From NCBI GenBank assembly GCA_024860865.1, contig JACRDV010000124.1, forward strand, positions 1-17,562: a stretch of 17,562 nt of DNA, read 5' to 3'. Below the pieces are notes generated by a model that was given only the letters and a program-made list of their open reading frames with translations, made no database searches and was not told the DNA's origin. The stretch comes from JACRDV01 sp024860865 [NCBI: Methanobacteriota archaeon] (GTDB lineage: Archaea; JACRDV01). Shown in pieces: positions 5,875 to 13,770 of this stretch (the first letter of the stretch is position 1; each line of letters begins with the position of its first letter). Made by a program: the position numbers and the translations under genes.

Positions 5875-5983
5875 AAGAATTAAAAGCGAAAGCATGCCAT
5901 TTTAAATCCATCTAGGTCGACATAGGCCAACCGAAGGTTTAATTAAAGAGATAATCAGAATTTTAAAAAAGGGACTTAATTAA
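5871..5983 (+). pseudogene. Decayed YhbY/CRM-domain RNA-binding protein gene
   Basis: Two adjacent frames give pieces of one CRM/YhbY domain. The frame at 5871-5912 reads LKELKAKACHFKSI, matching the LRAKAHHLKP-type start of the domain. The +2-shifted frame at 5906-5980 reads IHLGRHRPTEGLIKEIIRILKK, matching the IGKxGxTEGLIxEIxxxLKK core. There is no start codon, one frameshift near 5905-5912, and a stop before the rest of the domain. A small YhbY gene between RNase P and ribosomal genes is an arrangement I recall from other archaea. Family identity rests on the by-eye pattern. Confidence 0.6.
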
Positions 5984-6096
5984 GCTATTAAACACTAGGC
6001 TAGTAGAGATAAAAGAGTTCCAGCAAAAGCTGAACCTTCGCTAAACTTATTAACATTATCAACCTTCTATTCACCTAAATAATGAGGAGGATCTTA

Positions 6097-6534
6097 ATGG
6101 CTAATGTTTACGATGTTCCAGCCACTCAATTAATAGAATTGGCTGCACTAGAACTAAAAAAAATGGATGTCTTTACCCCTCCCGTGTGGGTGCCTTATAT
6201 TAAAACAGGAGCGCACAGAGAAAGAGTTCCTCAGCAGGACGAGTGGTGGTACACCCGTTGTGCATCTATACTCAGAAGAATATACATTGATGGCCCAATA
6301 GGAATCGAAAGGTTAAGAAGTTACTATGGAGGGCGAGAATCGCGCCCAGATAGACCTCACCACTTTAAAAAAGGTTCAGGCTCAATTGTTAGGAAGGCAA
6401 TCCAACAGTTAGAGAAAGCAAAATTTCTCATTAAATCCAAAAAAGGTCGGTCAATAACTCCAAAAGGTCGAAGTTTCCTAGATAAAATTGCCACTCAGAT
6501 TAAACCTCAAGCTCCGGTTTCAAAATCAGCTTAA
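6097..6534 (+). CDS. rps19e: Small-subunit ribosomal protein S19e
   Basis: Protein of 145 aa, an archaeal and eukaryotic small-subunit protein needed for late 40S/30S head maturation. The start at 6097 is chosen over ATG 6082 because GAGGAGG (6084-6090) lies between them as the ribosome binding site and the protein then begins MANVYDVPA as in relatives. Family marks include the [17 protein letters not shown] region, the [23 protein letters not shown] winged-helix core, YYGGRESRP and [19 protein letters not shown]. It heads the run of closely packed genes to eif6. Confidence 0.95.
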   Translation: MANVYDVPATQLIELAALELKKMDVFTPPVWVPYIKTGAHRERVPQQDEWWYTRCASILRRIYIDGPIGIERLRSYYGGRESRPDRPHHFKKGSGSIVRKAIQQLEKAKFLIKSKKGRSITPKGRSFLDKIATQIKPQAPVSKSA

Positions 6535-6551
6535 TCAAAAACGGGATAAAC

Positions 6552-6893
6552 ATGGCAACTGATGAAGAAGAAATTGAAGCTCTTAGAAGGAAAAGATTGC
6601 AAGAGCTACAACAGCAACAAGCTACTGCTGAGTTAATCAGGCAGGAGCAATTAAGACAGCAAATTGAGCTTCAAAAGCGAGCAATTTTGCGGCAGATATT
6701 AACCCCTGATGCTCGTGCTCGGCTGACAAATATAAAGATGGTAAAGCCAGAATTTGCTGAACAACTTGAGCTCCAATTAATCCAATTAGCTCAGACTGGG
6801 CAGCTCAAGAGCCAAATTAATGATGAGCAACTCAAAGAGTTATTGCGGAAGATTGAGGGGCGTAAAAAAGAAATTAAAATTAGGAGAGTTTAG
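6552..6893 (+). CDS. PDCD5/TFAR19-family DNA-binding protein
   Basis: Protein of 113 aa matching the archaeal homologues of human PDCD5, small helical proteins with nucleic-acid binding reported. It has a long Gln-rich charged N-terminal helix ([19 protein letters not shown]). The compact three-helix core follows, with [20 protein letters not shown] and [10 protein letters not shown], then [17 protein letters not shown]. It starts 17 bp after rps19e and its stop abuts the ATG of rpl39e. The arrangement S19e-PDCD5-L39e-L31e-aIF6 is widely conserved in archaea. Confidence 0.92.
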   Translation: MATDEEEIEALRRKRLQELQQQQATAELIRQEQLRQQIELQKRAILRQILTPDARARLTNIKMVKPEFAEQLELQLIQLAQTGQLKSQINDEQLKELLRKIEGRKKEIKIRRV

Positions 6894-7049
6894 ATGAGCA
6901 GAAACAAACCTCTTGGTAAAAAATTGCGCTTATCTCGAGCAACAAAGTCTAATCAACGAGTTCCGATTTGGGTTGTTGCTAAAACCCGTGGTAAAGTTAG
7001 AACTCATGCAAAAATGCGCCATTGGCGTAGAACTAAATTAAAAGCTTAG
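6894..7049 (+). CDS. rpl39e: Large-subunit ribosomal protein L39e
   Basis: Protein of 51 aa translated by hand from ATG at 6894, directly after the PDCD5 stop. The sequence is very basic: [18 protein letters not shown], then [12 protein letters not shown] and a final [10 protein letters not shown]. The NRRVPxWVxxKT core and terminal RxWRRxxL are diagnostic for L39e, which lines the peptide exit tunnel. The stop is followed immediately by the GTG that lies nine bases upstream of the L31e start. Confidence 0.95.
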   Translation: MSRNKPLGKKLRLSRATKSNQRVPIWVVAKTRGKVRTHAKMRHWRRTKLKA

Positions 7050-7058
7050 GTGAAAGCA

Positions 7059-7319
7059 ATGCCAATTGAGAGAGTTTATACTGTCCCCCTTAGCAAAGTA
7101 AAATCAGTTCCAAGACAAAAACGCGCCCCTAGAGCGATTCGGTATATAAAAGAATTTTTAGCTCAGCACATGAAAGCTGATGAAGAAAATATTAAATTAG
7201 ATCCATCAATTTCTGAAAAGGTGTGGGAGCGCAGCATAAAAAAAATCCCGTCTAAAATTAAACTTAAAGTCACAAAGCAAGATGATGGTTCAGTAATTGC
7301 CGTTTTGGCCGGAGAATAA
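7059..7319 (+). CDS. rpl31e: Large-subunit ribosomal protein L31e
   Basis: Protein of 86 aa. The start is ATG 7059 with GGTGA at 7049-7053 as ribosome binding site; a GTG at 7050 within that site is less likely. It contains [23 protein letters not shown] as separate recognisable blocks, then [11 protein letters not shown] and a [18 protein letters not shown] block, the standard L31e pattern near the exit tunnel. Compact size and tight spacing to rpl39e and eif6 (8 bp) indicate one transcript. Confidence 0.94.
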   Translation: MPIERVYTVPLSKVKSVPRQKRAPRAIRYIKEFLAQHMKADEENIKLDPSISEKVWERSIKKIPSKIKLKVTKQDDGSVIAVLAGE

Positions 7320-7327
7320 GAAGCTAT

Positions 7328-7996
7328 ATGCCTGTTCAACCACTTGATTTTGCCGGCAATCCCAATATTGGGGTTTTTGCAGCGGCTACAGATAAAGATG
7401 TGTTATTGCCACCGATTCTAAGCAATAAAGCTGTAAAAATTATTGAGAATGTTCTCAAAGTGCCGGCTATTAGAACTAACTTATGTGGCAGCAACCTAAT
7501 CGGGGTATTCTCAGTTGGAAATAACAATGGTCTAGTTGTTTCTAGGTTTGCACTTAATGAAGAAATTAAATTTTTAAAAGAAAGAATAAAATCTAATGTT
7601 GAACCGTTGCCAGATAAGCACACTGCGGTTGGAAATTTGGTTTTAGCTAATGATTATGGAGCAATAGCTAATCCGCTCTTATCTAAAACTGCAATTAAAG
7701 TGTTGGAGGAAACATTGGGAGTTGAAGTGGTTAAAGGAACAATAGCTAAGATGAGAACTATCGGATCAGTAGCAGTTGCAACCAATAAGGGAGTTTTGGC
7801 TCATCCAAATGCTACTGAGGAAGAATTAAAGTGGCTGGAGGAAATTCTTAAGGTTCCAGCAAATGTAGGAACTGTAAACCGAGGGACTCCATATGTTGGA
7901 GCTTGTATGATCGCTAATGTGGAGGGAGCAGTTGTTGGAAGCTTAACAACTGGTCCTGAACTCGCTAGAATTGAGGACACATTAGGATTTTTATGA
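7328..7996 (+). CDS. eif6: Translation initiation factor aIF6
   Basis: Protein of 222 aa, the normal size. It has the fivefold pentein repeat of IF6: recurring NIGVFAAATDK-, LIGVFSVGNNNG-, AVGNLVLANDYG-, SVAVATNKG- and VGACMIANVEG-type strands, each followed by a helix. IF6 binds the large subunit at L23/L24e and blocks premature subunit joining. It closes the first ribosomal block; the stop at 7994-7996 is followed by a short AT-rich spacer with its own promoter. The expected next gene in many archaea, L18a/LX, is absent here. Confidence 0.95.
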   Translation: MPVQPLDFAGNPNIGVFAAATDKDVLLPPILSNKAVKIIENVLKVPAIRTNLCGSNLIGVFSVGNNNGLVVSRFALNEEIKFLKERIKSNVEPLPDKHTAVGNLVLANDYGAIANPLLSKTAIKVLEETLGVEVVKGTIAKMRTIGSVAVATNKGVLAHPNATEEELKWLEEILKVPANVGTVNRGTPYVGACMIANVEGAVVGSLTTGPELARIEDTLGFL

Positions 7997-8012
7997 ATAG
8001 TATAGTTCTTAA

Positions 8013-8023
8013 ATTTTATATAG
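8013..8023 (+). promoter_or_regulatory. TATA box for the VapB-type gene, possible leaderless transcript
   Basis: ATTTTATATAG is centred about 26 nt before ATG 8045, so transcription may begin at or next to the start codon. No Shine-Dalgarno precedes the ATG, which agrees with a leaderless mRNA. A second AT stretch (8027-8035) is closer. Confidence 0.45.
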
Positions 8024-8044
8024 CATATTTATATACAAAAAAAC

Positions 8045-8248
8045 ATGGCCAAAACCATATCAGTCTCAAATGGTGTATACGATTTATTAGTAAAGGCAAA
8101 ATTATCCAAAGAAAGCTTCAGCGAGGTTATAGTCAGATCTTTAGAAAAGAGAATGAAATTAACAGATATTGCAGGCTCACGTACAATTAGTAAAGAGGAA
8201 TGGAGAAGGGTCAGCAAGGCTTTTGAAAAACAAAAAAGAAGCCGATGA
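8045..8248 (+). CDS. VapB-type antitoxin (DUF217-like), orphan
   Basis: Protein of 67 aa. The N-terminal MAKTISVSNGVYDLLVKAK resembles the ribbon-helix-helix strand and first helix of VapB/DUF217 antitoxins, followed by ESFSEVIVRSLEKR and a toxin-binding tail with TISKEEWRRVSKAFEKQ. Such genes normally overlap a VapC PIN gene. Here an ATG overlaps the stop (ATGA at 8245) but the frame closes after 22 codons without PIN motifs, so the toxin is missing. It sits inside a translation cluster, between eif6 and pfdA. Confidence 0.72.
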   Translation: MAKTISVSNGVYDLLVKAKLSKESFSEVIVRSLEKRMKLTDIAGSRTISKEEWRRVSKAFEKQKRSR

Positions 8249-8489
8249 GAAAAGGAGAAGGCATGTTAGCTAGAAGTAGGCGCAATTTTGAGGCTATTTG
8301 CCTTATAGCATGAAATAGCTAAAGTAGCGCTGAAATAGATGTATCTTTTGCCTTAGAAGGTATAAGTACAAGTCTTACCTATGTTATCAAGCTGCTACGC
8401 GCAATGTAGAGCACTTTCAAAAAATTCGCGGTGTAAAAATTGAAACTTATTAACAAACTTAGTTTCAATAAATATGAAAGAAATTCATA
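8249..8489 (+). other. Non-coding spacer where toxin or LX would be expected
   Basis: A 22-codon ORF (8245-8313) overlaps the antitoxin stop. No PIN or L18a/LX coding sequence can be read in any frame. A 9-bp inverted repeat, ATTGAAACT (8439-8447) with AGTTTCAAT (8461-8469), runs into the TATA-like AATAAATATG at about 8467-8476. That box is about 26 nt from 8497 and so fits a transcript starting ATG 8505. Confidence 0.4.
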
Positions 8490-8504
8490 ATGTTGAGATA
8501 TAAA

Positions 8505-8963
8505 ATGGCAACTGAAAGAGAGCAATTACAAAAAATGTTGGCTGAGCTCGATTATTATCAAACTCAACTTCAAGTGCTTCAGCAGCAATCGCAGTTAATA
8601 GATGCTTCAATTTCTGATATATTGATTGCAGACCAAACTTTAACCGAGATAGGAAAACTGCCTGAAGGTACTGAAATTCTAGTTCCAATAGGCGGATCTT
8701 CATTTATACAGGCTAAAATTACAAACACTAAGACAGTGATAGTTGGGCTAGGAGCTGATACTTCGACAAAGAAAACAATTGAAGACGCTCAAAAAACTCT
8801 TCAAGAAAGGCTAAGTGAAGCTCAAAAATTTAAAGAAAATGTTCAGCGTGGCCTAGTTGAAATAAGCCAAAGGATAGAAGTGTTGCGCCCTCAGGTAGAA
8901 GAATTAGTAGCCAAAATACGCGAAGCAAGCGGCAAACCTGGCGAGGCCAAGGGCAGTGTTTAA
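8505..8963 (+). CDS. pfdA: Prefoldin subunit alpha
   Basis: Protein of 152 aa, cytosolic chaperone subunit forming the alpha2-beta4 jellyfish complex that hands unfolded proteins to the thermosome. It has an N-terminal coiled coil (LQKMLAELDYYQTQLQVLQQQ), then a beta hairpin region (EILVPIGGSSFIQAKI, then VIVGLGADTS), then a C-terminal coiled coil (AQKTLQERLSEAQKFKEN onward). ATG 8505 is preferred over ATG 8490 from the family N-terminus (MATEREQ) and the promoter position. It overlaps ftsY by 8 nt; linkage of pfdA and ftsY is common in archaea. Confidence 0.93.
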   Translation: MATEREQLQKMLAELDYYQTQLQVLQQQSQLIDASISDILIADQTLTEIGKLPEGTEILVPIGGSSFIQAKITNTKTVIVGLGADTSTKKTIEDAQKTLQERLSEAQKFKENVQRGLVEISQRIEVLRPQVEELVAKIREASGKPGEAKGSV

Positions 8964-9960
8964 TTCATTAAAAGAAAAGCTTGCTCAATTCACCAAAAAA
9001 ATCGCTGAAGTTGCTGATAAAAAATCTGAGGCCGAAGTAGCTGCGGTAAAACCCACTTTGGTAGAAAAGACAAAGGCCCTTTTTAAAGGGGAGATTATTT
9101 TAGATGAAAAAGATTTAACTCCTGTTTTTGACGACTTAGAAACTTCCTTGCTTGAAAGCGATGTTGCCCTCCCCGTTATTGAAGAAATAGTAAAATCAAT
9201 TAAAATGCAGCTTGTTGGCAAAAAAATCAAGCGTAATGAAAACCTTCCAACCTATGTACAAGGAGTTTTAAAAAACGCAATTCAGCAGGTTCTGATCTCT
9301 GCTAAACCAGAAGAAATACTCAATCGAATTAAAAAGCGTGATCCCGCTCGCCCATTTGTAATTATGTTTGTAGGAATCAATGGAACTGGAAAAACAGTTA
9401 CTATTGCAAAATTTGCAAAATTTTTGCAAGATCATGGTATCAAATCAGTAATGGCCGCCAGTGATACATTTAGAGCGGGTGCAATTGAACAGCTTGAAAA
9501 GCACGGCAAAAATCTTGGGATTAGAGTAATCAAACATGAACCGGGAGCAGACCCAGCAGCAGTTGCATTTGATGCAATTGAGCATGCAAAAGCCAGAAAA
9601 CTGGATGTGGTTTTAATAGATACTGCTGGCAGAATGCAGACTGATGTTAATTTAATGGAGGAAATGAAAAAAATTCACCGCGTTACAAAACCAGATTTAG
9701 TTATTTTTGTTGGGGATTCTCTAACTGGACATGATATGATAATGCAATCAAAGGAATTTAATGATGCTACTGAAATAGATGGTGTTATCCTGACAAAAAT
9801 GGATTCTGATGCCCGTGGTGGATCTGCACTTTCAATCTCATATGTGATTAAAAAACCAATTCTTTTTCTAGGCATAGGTCAAAAATATGAAGATTTGATT
9901 GCATTTAACCAAAAATGGATGGCAAACCGTTTGTTAGGTGAAGCAAATGTCGCTGGATAA
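8956..9960 (+). CDS. ftsY: Signal recognition particle receptor FtsY
   Basis: Protein of 334 aa from a GTG start overlapping pfdA. It has a short charged N-terminal helix, the N domain (about 50-115), then the GTPase G domain. G1 is GINGTGKT (140-147), G2 is DTFRAGA (170-176), the DTAGRM motif of G3 is at 222-227, and G4 is TKMDSDARGG (280-289). The very short acidic A domain is usual in archaea. It docks SRP-ribosome complexes at the membrane through reciprocal GTP hydrolysis with SRP54, whose gene overlaps it. Confidence 0.96.
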   Translation: MFNSLKEKLAQFTKKIAEVADKKSEAEVAAVKPTLVEKTKALFKGEIILDEKDLTPVFDDLETSLLESDVALPVIEEIVKSIKMQLVGKKIKRNENLPTYVQGVLKNAIQQVLISAKPEEILNRIKKRDPARPFVIMFVGINGTGKTVTIAKFAKFLQDHGIKSVMAASDTFRAGAIEQLEKHGKNLGIRVIKHEPGADPAAVAFDAIEHAKARKLDVVLIDTAGRMQTDVNLMEEMKKIHRVTKPDLVIFVGDSLTGHDMIMQSKEFNDATEIDGVILTKMDSDARGGSALSISYVIKKPILFLGIGQKYEDLIAFNQKWMANRLLGEANVAG

Positions 9961-11293
9961 ACTTGGGAGCTCATTGCGATCTGCTCTTAGAAAAATAATT
10001 GGGGCGCCTCTTGTTGACGAAGTCCTAGTCAAGGAGGTTGTTAAAGATATTCAACGGGCTTTAATCACATCAGACGTTAACGTCAAATTAGTTATGGATC
10101 TTTCAAAGAAAATTGAAAAACGCGCACTAGAAGAAAAACTGCCAGCCGGTTTATCTAAGCGAGAGCATGTTATCAAAATTGTTTATGATGAGCTAGTGAA
10201 ATTTGTCGGAGAAAAGCCATCAGAGCTCCGTATTTCAAAAGACGGATTCAAAATTATGATGATTGGAATCGAAGGGAGCGGAAAAACCACAAGCATAGCT
10301 AAACTTGCGAGATTTTTCCAGAGGAAAGGGTATAAACCAGTTTTGATTTGTGCTGATGTACATAGACTTGGGGCCTATGAACAGCTTCAACAACTTGCGG
10401 CACAGCTTAACGTTCCATTTCATGGAAACTTAAACTCAACTGATGCTGTAAAAATAGTTGAAGAATCTTTAAGCAAAATCGAGAAAAAAAATCTAGTTAT
10501 TATTGATACAGCTGGTCGGCACAAATCTGAAACAGAATTGATGGACGAAATGAAAAAATTAGCCGAAGTTGCTCAACTTAACGAGAAATTGCTGACCATT
10601 GATGCGACCATAGGACAACAAGCAGGAGTACAAGCTAAAGCATTTCACGAAGCAATTGGCATTACTGGTGTTGTTTTAACAAAACTCGATGGTGCGGCTA
10701 AGGGTGGAGGGGCATTATCTGCAGTTGCAACAACTGGAGTTCCTATTAAGTTCATTGGAGTCGGAGAAAAAATCGACGAATTTGAACTCTTTGATCCACA
10801 AAGTTTCATCTCTAGGTTACTTGGGATGGGAGACCTTAAGGCGCTACTTGAGAAGGCTGAAGAGCTCCCAAAAGAAATAAAAGAAGTAGATGTTACAAAA
10901 TTCTTAGCAGGTAAGTTTACTCTTCAGGACCTTTACTCCCAGTTCGAAGCTATGCAAAAAATGGGTCCGCTTAAAAAAATTCTTCAGATGGTCCCGGGGT
11001 TTGGGCTTAGCGCAGAATTACCTGAGGATTTTTATAAATTAAGCGAAGAGAAATTAAAAAAGTTTAGAGTTATTCTGGATTCTATGACTGATAAAGAACT
11101 TGAGAGCCCAGAGATAATCAATCGAAGTCGAATGCAGCGAATTGCTAGAGGGTCAGGCACTAAAATGGAGGATATAAAAGAACTTCTCAAGCAATATCAA
11201 ATAGCAAAAAGATTGTTTAAATCTCTTAGGAAAGGTCGTTTTCCCGCATTAGACAAAGCTCTTAGGCAAATGGGCTTAAAGAAATTTAAATAG
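9947..11293 (+). CDS. srp54: Signal recognition particle protein SRP54
   Basis: Protein of 448 aa from ATG 9947, overlapping ftsY by 14 nt; AGGTGA (9936-9941) in the ftsY frame is its ribosome binding site, so the GTG at 9938 is less likely. N and G domains: G1 GIEGSGKT (107-114), G2 as DVHRLGAYEQL (from 137; the common form is DTxRPAA, so this one departs at three positions), DTAGRH (187-192) and TKLD (245-248). The C-terminal M domain has MQKMGPLKKILQMVPGFG and a basic C-terminus for 7S RNA and signal-sequence binding. FtsY and SRP54 made from one coupled mRNA suits their stoichiometric pairing. Confidence 0.96.
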   Translation: MSLDKLGSSLRSALRKIIGAPLVDEVLVKEVVKDIQRALITSDVNVKLVMDLSKKIEKRALEEKLPAGLSKREHVIKIVYDELVKFVGEKPSELRISKDGFKIMMIGIEGSGKTTSIAKLARFFQRKGYKPVLICADVHRLGAYEQLQQLAAQLNVPFHGNLNSTDAVKIVEESLSKIEKKNLVIIDTAGRHKSETELMDEMKKLAEVAQLNEKLLTIDATIGQQAGVQAKAFHEAIGITGVVLTKLDGAAKGGGALSAVATTGVPIKFIGVGEKIDEFELFDPQSFISRLLGMGDLKALLEKAEELPKEIKEVDVTKFLAGKFTLQDLYSQFEAMQKMGPLKKILQMVPGFGLSAELPEDFYKLSEEKLKKFRVILDSMTDKELESPEIINRSRMQRIARGSGTKMEDIKELLKQYQIAKRLFKSLRKGRFPALDKALRQMGLKKFK

Positions 11294-11389
11294 CATTTTT
11301 TCCCAAAAGCTTTAAAATGAAGTTCCTTATCCAATGAAGTGCTATAGAATACTAAGTAATAATGTTATAAAGTTAATGAGGGTTTTCTT

Positions 11390-11680
11390 GTGGCTAGGCG
11401 TTCGCATGGCTTAAGAAGCAAATCTCGTTTAAAACTCAGAAGACATCCTCGAGAACGAGGATTATCTCCTATTAGCAAAATAATGCAAGAATTCAAAGAG
11501 GGAGATAGAGTTCACATTACGATAGACTCTAGCTTGCATAAAGGCCAGCCTCACCCTAGGTTTCATGGTCGAACAGGGGTTGTGACTGGAAAACGCGGGC
11601 GAGCATATATTGTTACTATTTCGGATGGAAATAAAATAAAAGAGATAATAACCTATCCGGAACATTTGAAACTTCAGTAG
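11390..11680 (+). CDS. rpl21e: Large-subunit ribosomal protein L21e
   Basis: Protein of 96 aa from a GTG start; GAGGG at about 11378-11382 gives a 7-nt spacing. It has a basic N-terminus rich in Arg, then the SH3-like core: FKEGDRVHITIDSSLHKGQPHPRF, HGRTGVVTGKRGRAYIV and a final strand. In archaea L21e, RpoF and DUF655 form a conserved trio, and here they follow with spacings of 9 bp and about 30 bp. A short spacer after srp54 holds an AT-rich stretch that could contain a promoter. Confidence 0.94.
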   Translation: MARRSHGLRSKSRLKLRRHPRERGLSPISKIMQEFKEGDRVHITIDSSLHKGQPHPRFHGRTGVVTGKRGRAYIVTISDGNKIKEIITYPEHLKLQ

Positions 11681-11689
11681 GGAGCACAT

Positions 11690-12028
11690 ATGCCAAAAAA
11701 GGTTTTAACTGAAAAAATAACTCCGCTATCGGAAGTTAAAGAAATTTTAGAAAGCAGAAGTAAGGAAGGTGAATTAAAATATGAACAACGGCTTACTTTG
11801 GATTACGCCTCCAAGTTTGCTAAAATAAAGAGCGGAAAAGCTGAAAAATTTATTAAAGAGCTGATGGAAGCCGTTGATAAAGTAAAAGAGCGCCAAGCAA
11901 TTAAGATTGCTGATTTATTGCCTGTAACCCCTGATGATGTTAGAGTTATTTTTGCAAAAGAGAGATTCAGTCTCACTGAAAATGAAATAAAAAAGATACT
12001 AGAAATTGTGGATAAATACCGTCCATAA
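11690..12028 (+). CDS. rpoF: DNA-directed RNA polymerase subunit F (Rpb4)
   Basis: Protein of 112 aa, partner of RpoE (Rpb7) in the stalk of archaeal RNA polymerase. The sequence is helical with the RpoF pattern: an N-terminal VLTEKITPLSEVKEIL, a central LTLDYASKFAKIKSGKAEKFIKEL in separate helices, then the HRDC-like C-terminal part with LLPVTPDDVRVIFAKE and IKKILEIVDKYRP. ATG 11690 has GGAG upstream. Its end lies 31 bp before the DUF655 start. Confidence 0.93.
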   Translation: MPKKVLTEKITPLSEVKEILESRSKEGELKYEQRLTLDYASKFAKIKSGKAEKFIKELMEAVDKVKERQAIKIADLLPVTPDDVRVIFAKERFSLTENEIKKILEIVDKYRP

Positions 12029-12059
12029 ATCTTATTTTGAAAATTTTGGTGGCAATCAA

Positions 12060-12635
12060 ATGGAAATGGAAGAGTATGCTATTGTGCTTGATTTTTTAGC
12101 AACTGGTTATCCTGAGAATACTAGACCCATTCACTTAAGAGAACCGATTGCTCAGGTAATTGGAGAAAAGCAATTTACATTGCTAGAGATAGTGCCGAGA
12201 AGGGAAGTTTCGTTCAAACCTTATGACCGAGTGTACATTGGCAAAGGACAAAGAGAACAGGTTGAATACGTTCGCGGCAGAATCCCCTATGAAAAGCTCA
12301 CAGCTACAGCAAAAGTTGAGCTTCCCTATATTCTTGAGCAGATTGCAACAAAAGATGAAGCTAGATTTATTGAGTTCTTTAATAAATGTCAGCCGATCAC
12401 AACTCGTTTGCATCAACTGGAGCTTTTGCCTGGAATTGGAAAAAAACTAATGTGGTCAATAATAGAGGAAAGAAAGAAAAAACCATTTCAAAATTTTGCA
12501 GACATCAGTGCTCGTGTTCACTTATTACCAGATCCTAAAAAAATGGTAGTTAAACGAATTATACAAGAGCTCGAAGGGCGTGAGAAATATTATATATTCG
12601 TACCACCACCAAGGTCAGCTCGAGCTCCAACATAA
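12060..12635 (+). CDS. DUF655 protein (S1-like/HhH RNA-binding)
   Basis: Protein of 191 aa from ATG 12060 with GGTGG at 12049-12053; a longer frame from 12006 overlaps rpoF and lacks family similarity at its start. DUF655 (COG1491) is a conserved archaeal protein that goes with rpoF and rpl21e. It combines an N-terminal OB/S1-like beta part (LLEIVPRREVSFKPYDRVYIG) with a helix-hairpin-helix (LLPGIGKKL, 122-130) and a second small helical region. Both parts suggest nucleic-acid binding; the exact role is not established. In many archaea the rRNA dimethyltransferase KsgA follows; here the strand switches instead. Confidence 0.9.
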   Translation: MEMEEYAIVLDFLATGYPENTRPIHLREPIAQVIGEKQFTLLEIVPRREVSFKPYDRVYIGKGQREQVEYVRGRIPYEKLTATAKVELPYILEQIATKDEARFIEFFNKCQPITTRLHQLELLPGIGKKLMWSIIEERKKKPFQNFADISARVHLLPDPKKMVVKRIIQELEGREKYYIFVPPPRSARAPT

Positions 12636-12636
12636 G

Positions 12637-12645
12637 CCTTTTTTA
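12637..12645 (+). terminator. T-rich stop between convergent genes
   Basis: Only 7 bp separate the DUF655 stop and the end of the opposing tubulin-like gene. The run CCTTTTTTAC just after the DUF655 stop codon is a plausible archaeal oligo-T termination signal for the plus-strand operon. Confidence 0.35.
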
Positions 12646-13770
12646 CCCTGATGGGATAAAGCGCATACGGCTTTCATATCTTTCAAATGCATCTTTTAGA
12701 CTTTGAAACCTCGCTATATCGCCTCTATCGTAGGTATAGCAGAGAATTACTGATGTAGATTTGGTATCAGTTATATTTACACCATAATGGATTTCTTTCA
12801 TTTGAGTTCCTGCGCAGATCTTTTCCTCAAGTTCAGCATGGTCTATCTTTTCTGCGATTTTTTTAGTTGTTTTCAAAATGCAAAGTGCTTTCATTGGTAT
12901 TTTTCCTTTTACCCCTCTGATTGATGATCTACTGATTGCCTTTTCGATTAACTGATTTATGTTGATTTCCTCTTGACTAAAGAGTGTTGCGGTTTCTTGT
13001 GTTGTTCGAGATACTGAAGTCACTCCTATATAACTTCCATAAACACTGCCTAGGTTTAGGGCAGTTAGAAAATCCTTAGCATCAATCACTTTGTATAAAT
13101 CACCGTGCATTTTTTCCTCTAGGAGCACTCCGAACATTATATCCTTTAAAGATTCAGCGATAACTTGATTAAAATCTGGGAAAAGATTGTATAATGTCCT
13201 TGAAGTTTTTGCTTTGGTGGTGAGCAAGTCATTATCTACCGTAATCAACCCGTCGCAAAGTCTGTGCTTAAAAACGTTCTGCAACCACCACCATGCATTT
13301 CTAAAGGGTAAATCGCCCTCAACAGTTGCAGGTAAAACACAAATTACTACTGTAGGTATTTTAAGTTCATTGCGAAGCGCATCTAGTATAGTTAAAGAGA
13401 CTCCACAGCCTGTGCCTCCACCAGCACCTAAAATCATCATTGCAAATGGCACAGGATTTTTGGATAAAACCTCTCTCTCCATCCAATCCAAAAAGGACTG
13501 CGTATGCTCATGAGCCACTTCATTAGCATCATATGGATTTTTGCCAAATCCTGCAGCAACATAATGTTCAAATCCCTTTTGATATGGCATAAAACCTCTT
13601 TGTTTTGATATTCCAAGCCAAAAATCTCTGTTGATATGCTTTAGCTTTAGTAGGTCTTTAATGGTAGAATTGAGGGTAACTGGATAAGCTAGGCTAAAGA
13701 TCTTTTTTTCCGAAAAGACATCATCGGCAAGCGTGCCACCACACTGGCCTACACCTACAAATAAATCTAT
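12643..13770 (-). CDS. Divergent FtsZ/tubulin-family GTPase, non-canonical start
   Basis: Reading frame of about 375 codons. The N-terminal nucleotide-binding loop is DLFVGVGQCGGTLADD. The tubulin signature is GAGGGTGCG, within FAMMILGAGGGTGCGVSL. NDLL matches the N-x-D region, and VIDAKDF corresponds to the T7 catalytic loop (NxDFxD in FtsZ). Beyond these motifs it is far from canonical FtsZ or CetZ. The frame runs back to TGA at 13810-13812 but has no ATG, GTG or TTG before the internal ATG at 13590, which would lose the first nucleotide-binding loop. ATA at 13768-13770 follows GAAGGG by 6 nt and gives a proper family N-terminus, so it is likely the altered or unusual start. Last gene of the minus-strand cluster. 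Confidence 0.78.
   Translation of the reverse strand: MDLFVGVGQCGGTLADDVFSEKKIFSLAYPVTLNSTIKDLLKLKHINRDFWLGISKQRGFMPYQKGFEHYVAAGFGKNPYDANEVAHEHTQSFLDWMEREVLSKNPVPFAMMILGAGGGTGCGVSLTILDALRNELKIPTVVICVLPATVEGDLPFRNAWWWLQNVFKHRLCDGLITVDNDLLTTKAKTSRTLYNLFPDFNQVIAESLKDIMFGVLLEEKMHGDLYKVIDAKDFLTALNLGSVYGSYIGVTSVSRTTQETATLFSQEEININQLIEKAISRSSIRGVKGKIPMKALCILKTTKKIAEKIDHAELEEKICAGTQMKEIHYGVNITDTKSTSVILCYTYDRGDIARFQSLKDAFERYESRMRFIPSG

Noticed and set aside
8400-8452. Possible C-terminal remnant of ribosomal protein LX (a frame ending RGVKIETY)
   Set aside because: Only a few residues fit the family ending and nothing upstream in any frame supports it.
8461-8476. CRISPR-repeat-like GTTTCAAT string
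   Set aside because: Single occurrence, with no regularly spaced copies in the window.
12006-12059. Longer N-terminus for the DUF655 protein
   Set aside because: The extension overlaps rpoF, has no ribosome binding site of its own, and does not look like the family start, whereas ATG 12060 has GGTGG 6 nt upstream.
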